NCBI GenBank assembly: GCA_003009755.1
Contig: PXUB01000029.1
Location: forward strand, 13,946-77,945
DNA length: 64,000 bases
Direction of reading: 5' to 3'
From: Thermoplasmatales archaeon SW_10_69_26
GTDB taxonomy: Archaea > Thermoplasmatota > SW-10-69-26
Position 1 is the first letter of the stretch, and each line of letters opens with the position of its first letter. Shown in pieces: positions 24,109 through 32,451 of the stretch. Both the position numbers and the translations under genes were made by a program. The notes under the pieces were generated by a model. It had not been told where the DNA came from. It worked only from the letters and a program-made list of their open reading frames with translations, and did no database searches.

Positions 24109-26108
24109 TGGTCCACCTCGGACAGCGCCTGCTCGTTGATGCCTTTCGAGCGGACGATGCGCAGGTCGCCGGGCGGGAGCACGCGTTGGATCTCCTCGAC
24201 GGGGACGTCGAACAGCTCGGAGAGGATCGAGGCGAGCTTGCCGGGGCGGGTGTTGCCGGGCTCGAGCACGAGGTAGCTCTCGGAGTGGTGCTCGACGCTG
24301 GCGACGGGGCCGCCCATGATCTTGAGGTGGCCATCGTGGCGGACGCGGCCGACCCCGATCTGGACCGGGGCGCGGATGTGGTTGCGGGTGCCGCGGATCA
24401 TGAACGAGCCGGTGGGCAGGTACTCGCCGGACTCGGGCGTCTTCGAGACCTGGGGTGGGGTGACCCAGTAGGCGGTGCCGCGGCCGACCTTGTTCGTCCA
24501 GGCCTTCGAGTAGGAGACGGCGAACTGGGCGGCCTCGGTCAGGGCTTCCTCGGGCACGTCCCCGTCCTCGGCTTTGATGACGACGCTGGGGGCGCCGGGT
24601 TCGCTGCTGTGGACGTAGCGGTCGTCGTTCTCGAGGTGCTTTTTGACGACCTTCTCGTTGCTCTTGGCGTCGCGGCCGCCGACCACGAGGTGGCCGGTGG
24701 AGGCCTTGGTCCAGCGGAACTTGTCGAACCAGAACTGCTGGGTGGGTTCGGGCTCGGCGCGCTTGGCCTCGAGCTCCTCGACGATCTCCTCACCGCGCTC
24801 CTCGACCTCCGTCAGGCGTTGCTTGGTCTCGGCCAGCGCCTTGCGAGCGCCGTCCTGCTTCTCGCGCAGCTCCTTGGCTTCCTCGTAGAGGCGCTCGGCG
24901 TTGCGGCCGACGTTGTCCTGGAAGTCGACCTCGATCTCGTGCATGGTACCCTCCCGGTCGGGCATGGCGAGCACGATGGCTCCGTTCTCGGGCTTGGGCT
25001 GGCTAAGACGGACGTTGCCGGATTCGATGTCCTCCTCGAACACCGGGCCCCAGCCCTCCTCGTCGTGCAGCTCGCGCGTGTGCTCGAGCACGGCCTCGAC
25101 GTCCTGGAAGTGGGCGTACAGCAGGTCGCCGTGGTCTTGGCTGATCTCCTCCTGCTCGGCGAACCCGCGGATCCGGTCGCCGATGTCCTCGATCTGACGC
25201 TCGAGGCGCTGTTTCATCTCCTCGACCTCGTCGAGGCGCTGGTCGCCGATGCCCTCCTCGACGTGGGGGCCGAACAGCTCGTCGTGGGCGGCCGAGAGGG
25301 TCTCGACGCGCTCCTGCTCGAGGTGGCTGTGGATCTCCAGGGGCAGCGGGGTGGCGGTCAACGGCTCGCCGTCCTCGTCGCGCACGAGCACGGGCTCGGG
25401 GTCTTCGACGACCTGATCGATCATGTCCATGACCTCGCGCGTCACGGTGGCCAGATCGTCGCTGGACAGCTCGTCGGGTTCGGCGGTCTTGGGCACGCCG
25501 GTCCGCTCGCAGACCTCCTCGGCGTAGACGGGGCCGAGGTTGCCGAGGCTGGACAGGGTGCGCACCATGTCGCTGTCGGAGTCGCGCAGCACCTCGATGT
25601 ACTGGGGCTCGGTCGCGGTGCGCGGGTTGATCTCGCTGGGCGGGTAGCGCCACTCGGCGTTGGGCCGGATCTCGCGCTCGGCCCACTCGGTGTGGATCAA
25701 CGGCAGCACGATCTCGTCGTCCTTGGCGAGGATCACGTTGCCGTCGTGGAAGCTCTGGACGATGATCTTGTACTCGCCGTCGCGCTTGCCGACGGTGAAC
25801 TCGAGGATGCGGTCGAACTCGTGTTGTTGGACGTCGAGCACGCGGCCGCCGGCGATGAACTCGCGGACCTGCTTGCTGAACTCGGGCGGTTGCTTGGGGT
25901 TGTCGCGGGAGCGGGTGGTGTGCGTGATGTAGCGGCCGAGGCCGATGGCGACGTCGTAGCGGCCCTCGCCGGGGGCGCGGAACGACAACAGGACCTCGTC
26001 GCGGCTGGGTTGGTAGCACTTGTCGAAGTTGCCGTCCACGAGCGTCTGGAACTCCCGTTCCAGGCACAGCAGGTCGAAGCCGGACATCTCGCGCTTGCGG
26101 TTGGTCAC
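24105..26108 (-). CDS. rqcH: ribosome quality control factor RqcH (NFACT family)
   Basis: About 667 residues. The N-terminal NFACT-N fold starts SGFDLLCLEREFQ; the middle is a long coiled coil (RLYEEAKELREKQDGARKAL); the C-terminal NFACT-R domain contains WFDKFRWTKASTGHLVVGGRDA. It binds split 50S subunits and recruits tRNA for tailing of stalled peptides. GTG 26108 follows a GGAGGTG ribosome-binding sequence by 6 nt, which decides the start. Followed by Pelota with a 4-bp overlap, so both ribosome-rescue factors are in one operon. Confidence 0.93.
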   Translation of the reverse strand: MTNRKREMSGFDLLCLEREFQTLVDGNFDKCYQPSRDEVLLSFRAPGEGRYDVAIGLGRYITHTTRSRDNPKQPPEFSKQVREFIAGGRVLDVQQHEFDRILEFTVGKRDGEYKIIVQSFHDGNVILAKDDEIVLPLIHTEWAEREIRPNAEWRYPPSEINPRTATEPQYIEVLRDSDSDMVRTLSSLGNLGPVYAEEVCERTGVPKTAEPDELSSDDLATVTREVMDMIDQVVEDPEPVLVRDEDGEPLTATPLPLEIHSHLEQERVETLSAAHDELFGPHVEEGIGDQRLDEVEEMKQRLERQIEDIGDRIRGFAEQEEISQDHGDLLYAHFQDVEAVLEHTRELHDEEGWGPVFEEDIESGNVRLSQPKPENGAIVLAMPDREGTMHEIEVDFQDNVGRNAERLYEEAKELREKQDGARKALAETKQRLTEVEERGEEIVEELEAKRAEPEPTQQFWFDKFRWTKASTGHLVVGGRDAKSNEKVVKKHLENDDRYVHSSEPGAPSVVIKAEDGDVPEEALTEAAQFAVSYSKAWTNKVGRGTAYWVTPPQVSKTPESGEYLPTGSFMIRGTRNHIRAPVQIGVGRVRHDGHLKIMGGPVASVEHHSESYLVLEPGNTRPGKLASILSELFDVPVEEIQRVLPPGDLRIVRSKGINEQALSEVDQ

Positions 26109-26160
26109 GGACGGCACCTCCGGTGGAGGGCCCAGGCGGGCCGACGGGCGGTTGAGAGGG

Positions 26161-26364
26161 TCACTGGAAGACCATCGGGCCGACGACGAGCAGCAGGAAG
26201 CCGAGCGCGAGCAGGCCGTAGGTGATGTACATCATGCGCTTGCGCTTGTTCTCCTGCTCGGCGACCTCGTCGGCGCATTCGTCGCTGCAGGTCTCCTCGC
26301 CGAAGGGGATGGCCTTGTCGCACGTGACGCAATGGGAGTGGTTGGCTACCTTGGGGACCGCCAT
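26161..26364 (-). CDS. DUF2116-type zinc-ribbon membrane protein
   Basis: A 67-residue protein: an N-terminal zinc-ribbon-like segment (HSHCVTCDKAIPFGEETCSD, ECADEV), a basic stretch KRKRM, and one membrane helix to the C-terminus. Matches the archaeal DUF2116 family of small tail-anchored proteins; function unknown. A tttttgg box on the minus strand is 28 nt before ATG 26364. Confidence 0.75.
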   Translation of the reverse strand: MAVPKVANHSHCVTCDKAIPFGEETCSDECADEVAEQENKRKRMMYITYGLLALGFLLLVVGPMVFQ

Positions 26365-26388
26365 CGATGGCAGTGAGCCCGCGGTCTG

Positions 26389-26398
26389 CCAAAAAGGC
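26389..26398 (-). promoter_or_regulatory. TATA-like box (cctttttggc)
   Basis: On the minus strand, centred about 29 nt before ATG 26364; leaderless arrangement. Confidence 0.5.
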
Positions 26399-26411
26399 TG
26401 GGTTGGCGTAC

Positions 26412-27098
26412 TCAGGGTGCTTCGACGACCGTCGTGCCCTCGAACGCGACCCCGTCGACGGCGCTGGCGACGTTGGCTTGGTCGTCGCCGTCGACGACGC
26501 GGGTCTCGATGCCGGAGCGTTGGATGATCTGGGCGGCCAAGGGGTCGACGACGGCGGAGTGCCCGGCCTCGCGGCCGGCGCCGGTGATGCCGACGAGGTC
26601 GCTGAACGAGATCTCGTCCAGGCGGTCGGCGTCGGGATCGCGCTTGGGGTCGCTCGTGTAGACGCCGTCGACGTTCGTGACGACGACGAGGCGCTGGGCG
26701 CCCAGGCGTTCGGCGGTCATCGCGGCGACGGCGTCGGTCGTGTGCCCAGGGTGGGTGCCGCCCATGCACACGCGGTCGTAACTGCGGAGGGCGGTGGCCG
26801 CCTCGTCGAAGTCCTCGGCCGGTTTCGGATAGGCTTGGTCGCCGAAGGCGGCGACGAGCAGGCGAGCGTTGGCGCGCGTGAGCTGGATGCCCAGCTCGTC
26901 GAGGCCGGATTCGTCGAGCCCGAGCTCGCGGGCGGCCGAGATGTAGGTGCGGGCGGCCGCGCCGCCGCCGACGACGATCGCCAGCGGTGCCTCGATCCGC
27001 TCGAGCGTGGAGGCGAAGGCCTCGATCGGTGGGGCCTTCACCTGCTCGCCGGCGAGCACGCTTCCCCCGACGGAGACGACGACCGGTGGCTGGGACAC
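26412..27098 (-). CDS. pyrH: UMP kinase, archaeal type
   Basis: A 228-residue amino-acid-kinase-fold enzyme that makes UDP from UMP. N-terminal VVVSVGGSVLAG, then VVGGGAAARTYI, the CMGGTHPGHTTDAVAA loop, and VVTNVDGVYTSDPKRD match archaeal PyrH. The C-terminal GHSAVVDPLAAQII motif is also present. GTG 27098 is chosen because the fold starts there and a cttttctt box lies 27 nt upstream. Confidence 0.93.
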   Translation of the reverse strand: MSQPPVVVSVGGSVLAGEQVKAPPIEAFASTLERIEAPLAIVVGGGAAARTYISAARELGLDESGLDELGIQLTRANARLLVAAFGDQAYPKPAEDFDEAATALRSYDRVCMGGTHPGHTTDAVAAMTAERLGAQRLVVVTNVDGVYTSDPKRDPDADRLDEISFSDLVGITGAGREAGHSAVVDPLAAQIIQRSGIETRVVDGDDQANVASAVDGVAFEGTTVVEAP

Positions 27099-27120
27099 GC
27101 GTGGTCGTATCGGCCGGGCC

Positions 27121-27130
27121 AAGAAAAGAC
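27121..27130 (-). promoter_or_regulatory. TATA-like box of pyrH (gtcttttctt)
   Basis: On the minus strand, centred about 27 nt before GTG 27098. Confidence 0.5.
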
Positions 27131-27139
27131 TGCCGGCCT

Positions 27140-27540
27140 CGCGCCGCTCGTCGTGGTATCCGGTCGAGATCTCCTCGCACGCTCCACCCCCTCCTCCACC
27201 CACCGCGCAAACGATGCAACAAGGGACGGCTGGGCAAGCCGACCGAACGCCTCAGCCGGCGTCTGGAACGCCTCCCGGGCGAATCCAGGACGAGCCGTTC
27301 CTGGCTCATTCTCCGAGAACAACTACAACAGAGCCGGCGACCACCCGGGAAGCCAATTGCCGGGGGACCTCCATTGACTCCGGTCACCTCGCAACGCCAG
27401 GACCCGCCAGCCGTTCACCGAGGAGCTCAGAGGCCCACGCGCGATCCACCGGACGATGCTTCTCAATCGCTATCCAGGGGACATGACCTATCCGATGCGG
27501 GTCCGCCAGAGAGATCGTTTCGGGAGCGACCTAACGAGTC
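27140..27540. other. intergenic stretch with no supported gene
   Basis: About 400 bases between pyrH and the next secreted-protein gene. A minus frame (FQTPAEAFGRLAQPSLV) has some protein-like character but lacks a credible start and runs over the pyrH promoter. Otherwise I see only short inverted repeats. Confidence 0.4.
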
Positions 27541-27544
27541 CCTG

Positions 27545-27553
27545 GTCTTTATT
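27545..27553 (+). promoter_or_regulatory. TATA-like box (tctttattc)
   Basis: Centred 28 nt before GTG 27577, the probable original start of the secreted protein that now appears frameshifted near its N-terminus. Confidence 0.45.
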
Positions 27554-27613
27554 CGGCTGAGTCCGGTGGCTGGAATGTGAGGGGTCGTACCCATTCGCTA
27601 TATCGTTCTCATC

Positions 27614-28609
27614 TTGGTCACGATTGCATTCATTCCGGGGCTCGCCTCGGCGGCCAATCACAGCGACGAGCTCGGGACCTTCGAAAGGGAGGGGGATCGG
27701 TTCGTCGGAGAGGAGACTGCGTTCGCTCTCGACGAGGACCTTCCCGGGATACGGAACCTGACGGACCAGACCACGGGCGAGGTCGTCTTCGACGAGGTTC
27801 GTCTGGCGGAGCCGGGGGCGATGGACTGGACGATCGGCTTCGATACTTTCACGCTCTCGGCTCAAGACCGCCCGGGCCTGCTCATGGTCCAGGACGACGC
27901 CCCGCCCACCTTCCGCGCCTGGTTCCCGGGAGACCAGCAGGGAGTCTGGAACCTTTCCCTCGCGCCCGGGATCTCGGTCCAGCCAGTGGACGAGAGCAAC
28001 CAGAAGACGCTGATGTCCACCCACGACACATCCTACGAGCTGGACTTGACTAGCAGCAGGATCACCTACCTCGTCGGACAGGGGATCGAGTACGACCCCC
28101 CAAAGCGGGTCTTCACCGTTCGCGACCTCTCGCTCGTATACCAGGCAGACCGCGTCACCGTCGAGGGCGACGACGAGGGCTGTCGGGAGGGGCCGGTATG
28201 CATGCGGTTCCAGGGGTTCCCAAAGAACCCGGCGCCCGGGGATTCGGTTCAGCTCCGCTTCGAGAACGAGGGAACCGACACGCATGGCCTCTGGGTGGCC
28301 GCCAGCGAACCCCTCGACGGGACGAACGCGTCCCCAGAGGAGGCGATCGCAAGCATCGAGGAGGTACCTCCCGGCCAGACAGCATCCGTCAACTTCACCG
28401 TTCCCGACGGCGCCGAGAGACTGTACCTGTGGGACGACCGAGACGACCACGAACAGCGGGGGGAATCTCTGCGGTGGGAGCTCGAGAGCGCCTCGCCCGG
28501 CGGAAACTCCGGAGAGGTGGAGGATCGGACGAGTACCCCTTCGGCGGGCTGGCTTGCGTTCGCTGTCTCCTCGATCTCGGCCGCGATCCTCCGGACCCGA
28601 TGGACGTAG
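27614..28609 (+). CDS. secreted, C-terminally anchored protein; N-terminus probably frameshifted
   Basis: About 331 residues as read from TTG 27614. The frame is open further back, where it reads IRYIVLILVTIAFIPG and LASAANHS, a good signal peptide without a start codon. GTG 27577, correctly spaced from a TATA-like box, is one base out of frame; removing one C from ccc at 27590-27592 would join them. The body is beta-rich with Asn-glycosylation-type sites. The C-terminus (GWLAFAVSSISAAILRTRW) is a membrane anchor with a basic end, as in archaeal surface proteins. Family unknown. Confidence 0.65.
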   Translation: MVTIAFIPGLASAANHSDELGTFEREGDRFVGEETAFALDEDLPGIRNLTDQTTGEVVFDEVRLAEPGAMDWTIGFDTFTLSAQDRPGLLMVQDDAPPTFRAWFPGDQQGVWNLSLAPGISVQPVDESNQKTLMSTHDTSYELDLTSSRITYLVGQGIEYDPPKRVFTVRDLSLVYQADRVTVEGDDEGCREGPVCMRFQGFPKNPAPGDSVQLRFENEGTDTHGLWVAASEPLDGTNASPEEAIASIEEVPPGQTASVNFTVPDGAERLYLWDDRDDHEQRGESLRWELESASPGGNSGEVEDRTSTPSAGWLAFAVSSISAAILRTRWT

Positions 28610-28651
28610 GTCTGGTCCCGACAGGATCCCCCAGCATAACCGCCATACCCA

Positions 28652-29001
28652 GTGGCCTCGATTCCAGATGCAGGGGACTTGGGTGGTGAGAGCGAGCCGG
28701 GTCCGACGCGTGGCGCAAGGAGTGGGAGATCCACGCAGGTGCCTACAATCGTTACATCAACTGGTCCCTCCAAGCGGTCGGAGGTTCCCCCTCGGGCGCC
28801 ACCCTCATCGGAGTCTATCTATTCCTCCGGGGCGGCGCCACCACAGCGTCACGGACACCGGTGGCCCCGTTCGTGGCTGGCCCTGCTGGCGTCGGGGTTT
28901 ACTTCTATAGCCACGATATCGGTTACGAGGCTGGTGTGAATCTCGCCGAATGCGGGGTTATCATCAATATCCCTGCTGATTTCGTCGAAATCGGGGGCTA
29001 G
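28652..29001 (+). pseudogene. frameshifted gene fragment
   Basis: GTG 28652 starts VASIPDAGDLGGESEPGP, and the sequence then makes sense only one frame over: WRKEWEIHAGAYNRYINWSL, VGGSPSGATLIGVYLFLRGG, VAPFVAGPAGVGVYFYSHDI, ending IPADFVEIGG with stop 28999-29001. The second frame has no usable start codon. The C-half is hydrophobic and Gly-rich, perhaps a small membrane or lectin-like protein. No family recognised. Confidence 0.45.
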
Positions 29002-29070
29002 GCTGGCGAGACTCCGCTGAAGTAGCCGGGCAGGCGGCTGGGTGGCTCCTGCCATCTTCCCCAGTTTTCA

Positions 29071-29080
29071 TCTTTTTTCC
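29071..29080 (+). promoter_or_regulatory. T-rich promoter box (tcttttttcc)
   Basis: Centred 25 nt before ATG 29100. Confidence 0.5.
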
Positions 29081-29099
29081 ATTCTCGTTACTCGTGTGA

Positions 29100-29633
29100 A
29101 TGGTTCGGCCTGAATTGATCCTCGCTGTCGCAACCATCCTGGCCTCAGCCGGATGCATCGGCACCCCGGGCCAGGATACGCCAGCGGAAGCCGAACCCGC
29201 GGACGTCAACCAGGATCGAACCACGAACGCGAGTCGGCCCTCGAACACGACGATCGCCAAGCAGACGACGATCCTCGTCGGCTTCGAGGCGACCACCTGC
29301 GCCGACCAGGTTCCGCGGTGTGGCGGCGCGTTCTGGTCTTCCCAGACGCGCCCCTTCACCGTGTTCGGCATAACCGGCGAGAACGCGACCGTGAACGTCA
29401 CCGCGAACTGGACCCCGAGCACACCGCTCTCGGAGACGCTGCGCCTCACCGTCACGAACGCCGAAAACGAGATTCTGGTCGACGAGGCGGGACCCAGCCC
29501 GCTCGCCGCGACGTTCCAGGCCTCGGCCGGCGAGTGTACGGCCTCCGTCGGAACCGATCCCCAACCCCTGGCCAGCGCGACCGTGGACCAGGAGATCGCC
29601 TACGCGATCCGCGGCCCCGTCGACGAACGCTGA
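29100..29633 (+). CDS. lipoprotein, unknown family
   Basis: A 177-residue protein. Signal peptide MVRPELILAVATILASAGC puts the lipid-modified cysteine at residue 19. A Thr/Asn-rich linker with several NxS/T sites follows, then a beta-sandwich-like domain with paired cysteines (TTCADQVPRCGG and SAGECTAS). It is likely attached outside the membrane. A T-rich box lies at the leaderless distance. Confidence 0.75.
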   Translation: MVRPELILAVATILASAGCIGTPGQDTPAEAEPADVNQDRTTNASRPSNTTIAKQTTILVGFEATTCADQVPRCGGAFWSSQTRPFTVFGITGENATVNVTANWTPSTPLSETLRLTVTNAENEILVDEAGPSPLAATFQASAGECTASVGTDPQPLASATVDQEIAYAIRGPVDER

Positions 29634-29767
29634 CCACCACGCACCCCGGTCGCTAGCCCTCCCCCGTGAGGGGTCGAGCAGGCCTCCGCGCCGGCTCCGG
29701 CGAGCCCGTCCCCGACTTGCGCATAGAGGCAAGCGCCTGCTCGGGAAAGCCGACGGGGCCTTCCCCT

Positions 29768-29777
29768 AACTATACGA
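29768..29777 (+). promoter_or_regulatory. TATA box (aactatacga)
   Basis: Centred 29 nt before GTG 29801; an intact promoter in front of a truncated gene. Confidence 0.55.
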
Positions 29778-29800
29778 ATACGAGGCTCGTCGCCGCCCCC

Positions 29801-30003
29801 GTGGACGCGCCCCTGGCCGCCGAGCGCACGATCGTCGACGACCGGCAAAAGCTCGCCATCTGGGCCAACGGTGAGCGCCACGTCGTCGAACCGCCGATCC
29901 TGCCCTACTGCTGCGCGAAGACGCCGTTCGACGAGGGCCCGGTGCGGGAACGCCAGCTGACGCGCAAGGCCCTGTCCACGCCCGAACCCGCCGAGTGGAC
30001 GAA
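29801..30003 (+). pseudogene. truncated 5' gene fragment, possibly DNA polymerase B-like
   Basis: GTG 29801, with a well-placed TATA box, opens VDAPLAAERTIVDDRQKLAI, then WANGERHVVEPPILPYCCAK and ERQLTRKALSTPEPAEW. The alternation of a short strand (KLAIWANGERHVVE) and PYCCAK recalls the N-terminal domain of family B DNA polymerases (LWxxxxG...PYFY), but similarity is weak. Protein-like character ends near 30003; downstream frames are broken. The rest to 30138 holds no supported gene. Confidence 0.35.
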
Positions 30004-30138
30004 GGCCATGACCCGATCATCTAGTCGCGGCACTACGTCCTCCGAGTCTGTGGAACGGCGCTCGCCGAAGCGCATATTGGCGGACAGCATAGCTCTTAGC
30101 CATGGGCGAGGCTCACGGGCTCGCGACGGCTCTGGAGG

Positions 30139-30753
30139 TCAGTGGTCGGCGCGGATCCGAGCGCCCACCTCGATCAGGCGCGGGGCGGGCTCGGTCTCCA
30201 ACAACTCGGCCAGCCGGTCCCACGTCCACGCCAGCGTGCGTTCCTCGACGCTGGGATCGTCGACGACGAGTTCGTCGTCGTCCTGGCGGAGGACGAGCAG
30301 GAACGGCGGTCCATCGCCCGGGCCCGACACGATGACGGGGCGGCGAGCCGCGAGCGCGGTCTCGACGGTGACCGTGTCGGCGGCCTCGTGGACCTGGAGC
30401 CCGGCCGAGCGCGCCTCGTCCGGGACCTCGTCGGGCTCGGGCGTGTGCAGATGGACGTGGTAGCCCAGCCCCAGGGCACGGTGAGCCAGCGCGGCGGCCG
30501 TCCGCGTGGCCTCGATCCGCTCGACGAGCTGGGCGGCCTCCCGCCCGTCGAGCGCGGCGGCCGCCATCGCGAGCGTCGCCGGGCCGGTCTCCTCCTCGGC
30601 TGCCCCGATCGGCGACGGCACCGTCAGGTTCGCGAGCGCGGGCTGCACGGACCGGGGAACCCGCGGGAGCGGCTTGAGGCTTTCCCACGGCCAGCGCAGA
30701 CCGGATGCGCCGGCCGGTTGTAACTCGATGCGAACCGTCGATGGTCTTTTCAT
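30139..30753 (-). CDS. C39-like peptidase fold protein lacking the catalytic cysteine
   Basis: About 204 residues. The segment EEETGPATLAMAAAAL has the shape of the C39-like active-site helix (normally CGPA), but Thr replaces the catalytic Cys. A helix-rich middle with ALGLGYHVHLHTP follows, then RPVIVSGPGDGPPFLLVLRQ and VVDDPSV, which occupy the usual His and Asp strand positions. This suggests an inactive C39-type domain, perhaps a binding protein. ATG 30753 is uncertain. Divergent promoter region shared with the next gene. Confidence 0.5.
   Translation of the reverse strand: MKRPSTVRIELQPAGASGLRWPWESLKPLPRVPRSVQPALANLTVPSPIGAAEEETGPATLAMAAAALDGREAAQLVERIEATRTAAALAHRALGLGYHVHLHTPEPDEVPDEARSAGLQVHEAADTVTVETALAARRPVIVSGPGDGPPFLLVLRQDDDELVVDDPSVEERTLAWTWDRLAELLETEPAPRLIEVGARIRADH
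30743..30752 (+). promoter_or_regulatory. TATA-like box (ggtcttttca)
   Basis: Centred 28 nt before GTG 30775 on the plus strand. It overlaps the start of the divergent C39-like gene. Confidence 0.5.
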
Positions 30754-30774
30754 CGACTCGGTGGATACGGAGCC

Positions 30775-31185
30775 GTGTCGAGGAACCGTTCGGGAGGCTC
30801 GGCCGGAGGAGCTCGTCGATCGATCGTCCCTCTCGTGCTGGCGATCGGTCTCGTCGCGATGACGATGGCGCCCGTCGCGGCCGCCGACCACCAGGACATC
30901 GTGATCAGCATCTCCGTCCCGGGGGGAATAGTATGCGTCGGGACGATCGAGGACGATCAGACGGTCGGTCAGGCGGACCGCCCCGGCCCGAACGCGACCG
31001 TGACGGTCCAGGGCGAACCCGTGGTCGCCTCCGAGGGCCCCGAGGGAAGCACGGTCTGGGTGAGCACGCCTTCGTTCGGCCTCGCCGTCGACGGGTCGGT
31101 CACCGCGGAGGCGACGACCCCGAGTGAGACGGTGTCGTCGACCACGGTCGTCGACCCCGTCTCCGTCGGTGTCTGCATCCGATAG
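30775..31185 (+). CDS. small secreted protein
   Basis: A 136-residue protein. The Arg-rich N-terminus and hydrophobic run (IVPLVLAIGLVAMTMAPVAA) end at an AAA-D cleavage site, giving an exported beta-rich protein of about 98 residues. Two cysteines (IVCVG and the C-terminal GVCIR) could pair. Thr/Ser-rich near the end. Family unknown. Confidence 0.65.
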   Translation: MSRNRSGGSAGGARRSIVPLVLAIGLVAMTMAPVAAADHQDIVISISVPGGIVCVGTIEDDQTVGQADRPGPNATVTVQGEPVVASEGPEGSTVWVSTPSFGLAVDGSVTAEATTPSETVSSTTVVDPVSVGVCIR

Positions 31186-31236
31186 CGACCGTCGCCCGAA
31201 CAACCTTGAAGCCCCCGACCCCATGCCCGGCCACGG

Positions 31237-32451
31237 ATGTCCTCGACCGTGGCCTGGACGCGGAAGCTGCTGCGCCACTACTACCGGCGCAACCCCGTCT
31301 ACCTGCCGCCGCGGTTCGGCCGGCGGGAGTACGGGTTCCTGTTCGTGGGCCAGGACGGCATGAAGCGGCACACGACGTTCGCCACGCGAGAGGACATCGG
31401 CGAGTTCCTCGCCGAGCGCGGTCCCGCCCACGCCTACTACTCGGCCGCCTACTACGAGCAGCCCGAGGCCTCCCGCATGGACGACAAGGGCTGGCTGGGG
31501 GCGGATCTCATCTTCGACCTCGACGCCGACCACATGCCCGGGCACGAGGAGATGACGAAGGCCGAGATGCTCGAGCAGGTGCGCGTCGAGGCCCTCAAGG
31601 TCGCCGAGGAGTTCCTCGTCGGCCACTTCGGGTTCGATCCCGAGGACATGAAGATCGCGTTCAGCGGGGGACGAGGCTACCACATCCACGTCACCGACCC
31701 CGTCGTGCACGAGCTCGGCAGCGCCGAACGGCGCGAGATCGTGGACTACGTGACCGGGAACGGGATCGCCATCAGCCGGCTCGTGCGCCGGGAGACGTTC
31801 AGCACCGAGGAGGTGGCCGGCCACGTCGACGAGAAGCAGCGCTGGCGGTTGCCGGCGGTCGGCGACCCCGGGTGGGAGGGGCTGTTCGCCCGCGAACTCG
31901 TCGACCTGTTGGACGAGTGGCGGCAGCTGCCGCGCGAGGAGGCCCTCGAGGCGTTCGGCGACCTGCACGGCGTCGGCGACAAGCGGGCCGAGAGCCTGGT
32001 CGACCAGCTCGACGAGGACGCGATGGCGGCCGTGCGCGAGGGGCGGGTCGACAGCGTGCCGGCGCTGGCGAACAAGACCGTGATCGAGGCGGTGACCGAC
32101 CGCGTCCGGCGGGCGGCGATCGGGGAAGCCGACGAGCCCGTGACCGCCGACGTGCACCGGCTGATCCGGTTGCCGGGCAGCCTTCACGGGCGCACGGGGC
32201 TGCGCGTGACGCCGTTGACGCTGGAAGGACTCAAGGACTTCGACCCGCTGGTGGACGCGATCGCGTTGCCCGCGAAACCCGTCACGCTGGAGCTCGAGGA
32301 GCCCGAGACCGGTCAGATCGGTGGCGAAAGCTACGATCTCCAGCCTGGCACGCACGAGGTGCCCGGCTACCTGGCCGCCTTCGTCGCCTGGCCCAGCGTA
32401 GGGACCACCAAGCCCGACCGACCCGTCGTCCGGGAGGGAGCCCCAGCGTGA
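31237..32451 (+). CDS. priS: DNA primase, small (catalytic) subunit
   Basis: A 404-residue archaeo-eukaryotic primase. Metal-binding aspartates are in LIFDLDADH (about residues 90-98); the nucleotide-binding SGGRGYH is near 148-154; later VHRLIRLPGSLHGRTGL is the conserved C-terminal motif. It makes RNA/DNA primers with PriL, which is not in the window. The stop overlaps the GTG of the GINS gene (GTGA), a common archaeal arrangement. Confidence 0.96.
   Translation: MSSTVAWTRKLLRHYYRRNPVYLPPRFGRREYGFLFVGQDGMKRHTTFATREDIGEFLAERGPAHAYYSAAYYEQPEASRMDDKGWLGADLIFDLDADHMPGHEEMTKAEMLEQVRVEALKVAEEFLVGHFGFDPEDMKIAFSGGRGYHIHVTDPVVHELGSAERREIVDYVTGNGIAISRLVRRETFSTEEVAGHVDEKQRWRLPAVGDPGWEGLFARELVDLLDEWRQLPREEALEAFGDLHGVGDKRAESLVDQLDEDAMAAVREGRVDSVPALANKTVIEAVTDRVRRAAIGEADEPVTADVHRLIRLPGSLHGRTGLRVTPLTLEGLKDFDPLVDAIALPAKPVTLELEEPETGQIGGESYDLQPGTHEVPGYLAAFVAWPSVGTTKPDRPVVREGAPA

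Noticed and set aside
27038-27322. Minus-strand frame upstream of pyrH (PAEAFGRLAQPSLVASF)
   Set aside because: Some protein-like character, but it needs a TTG start and would cover the pyrH promoter and start; not supported.
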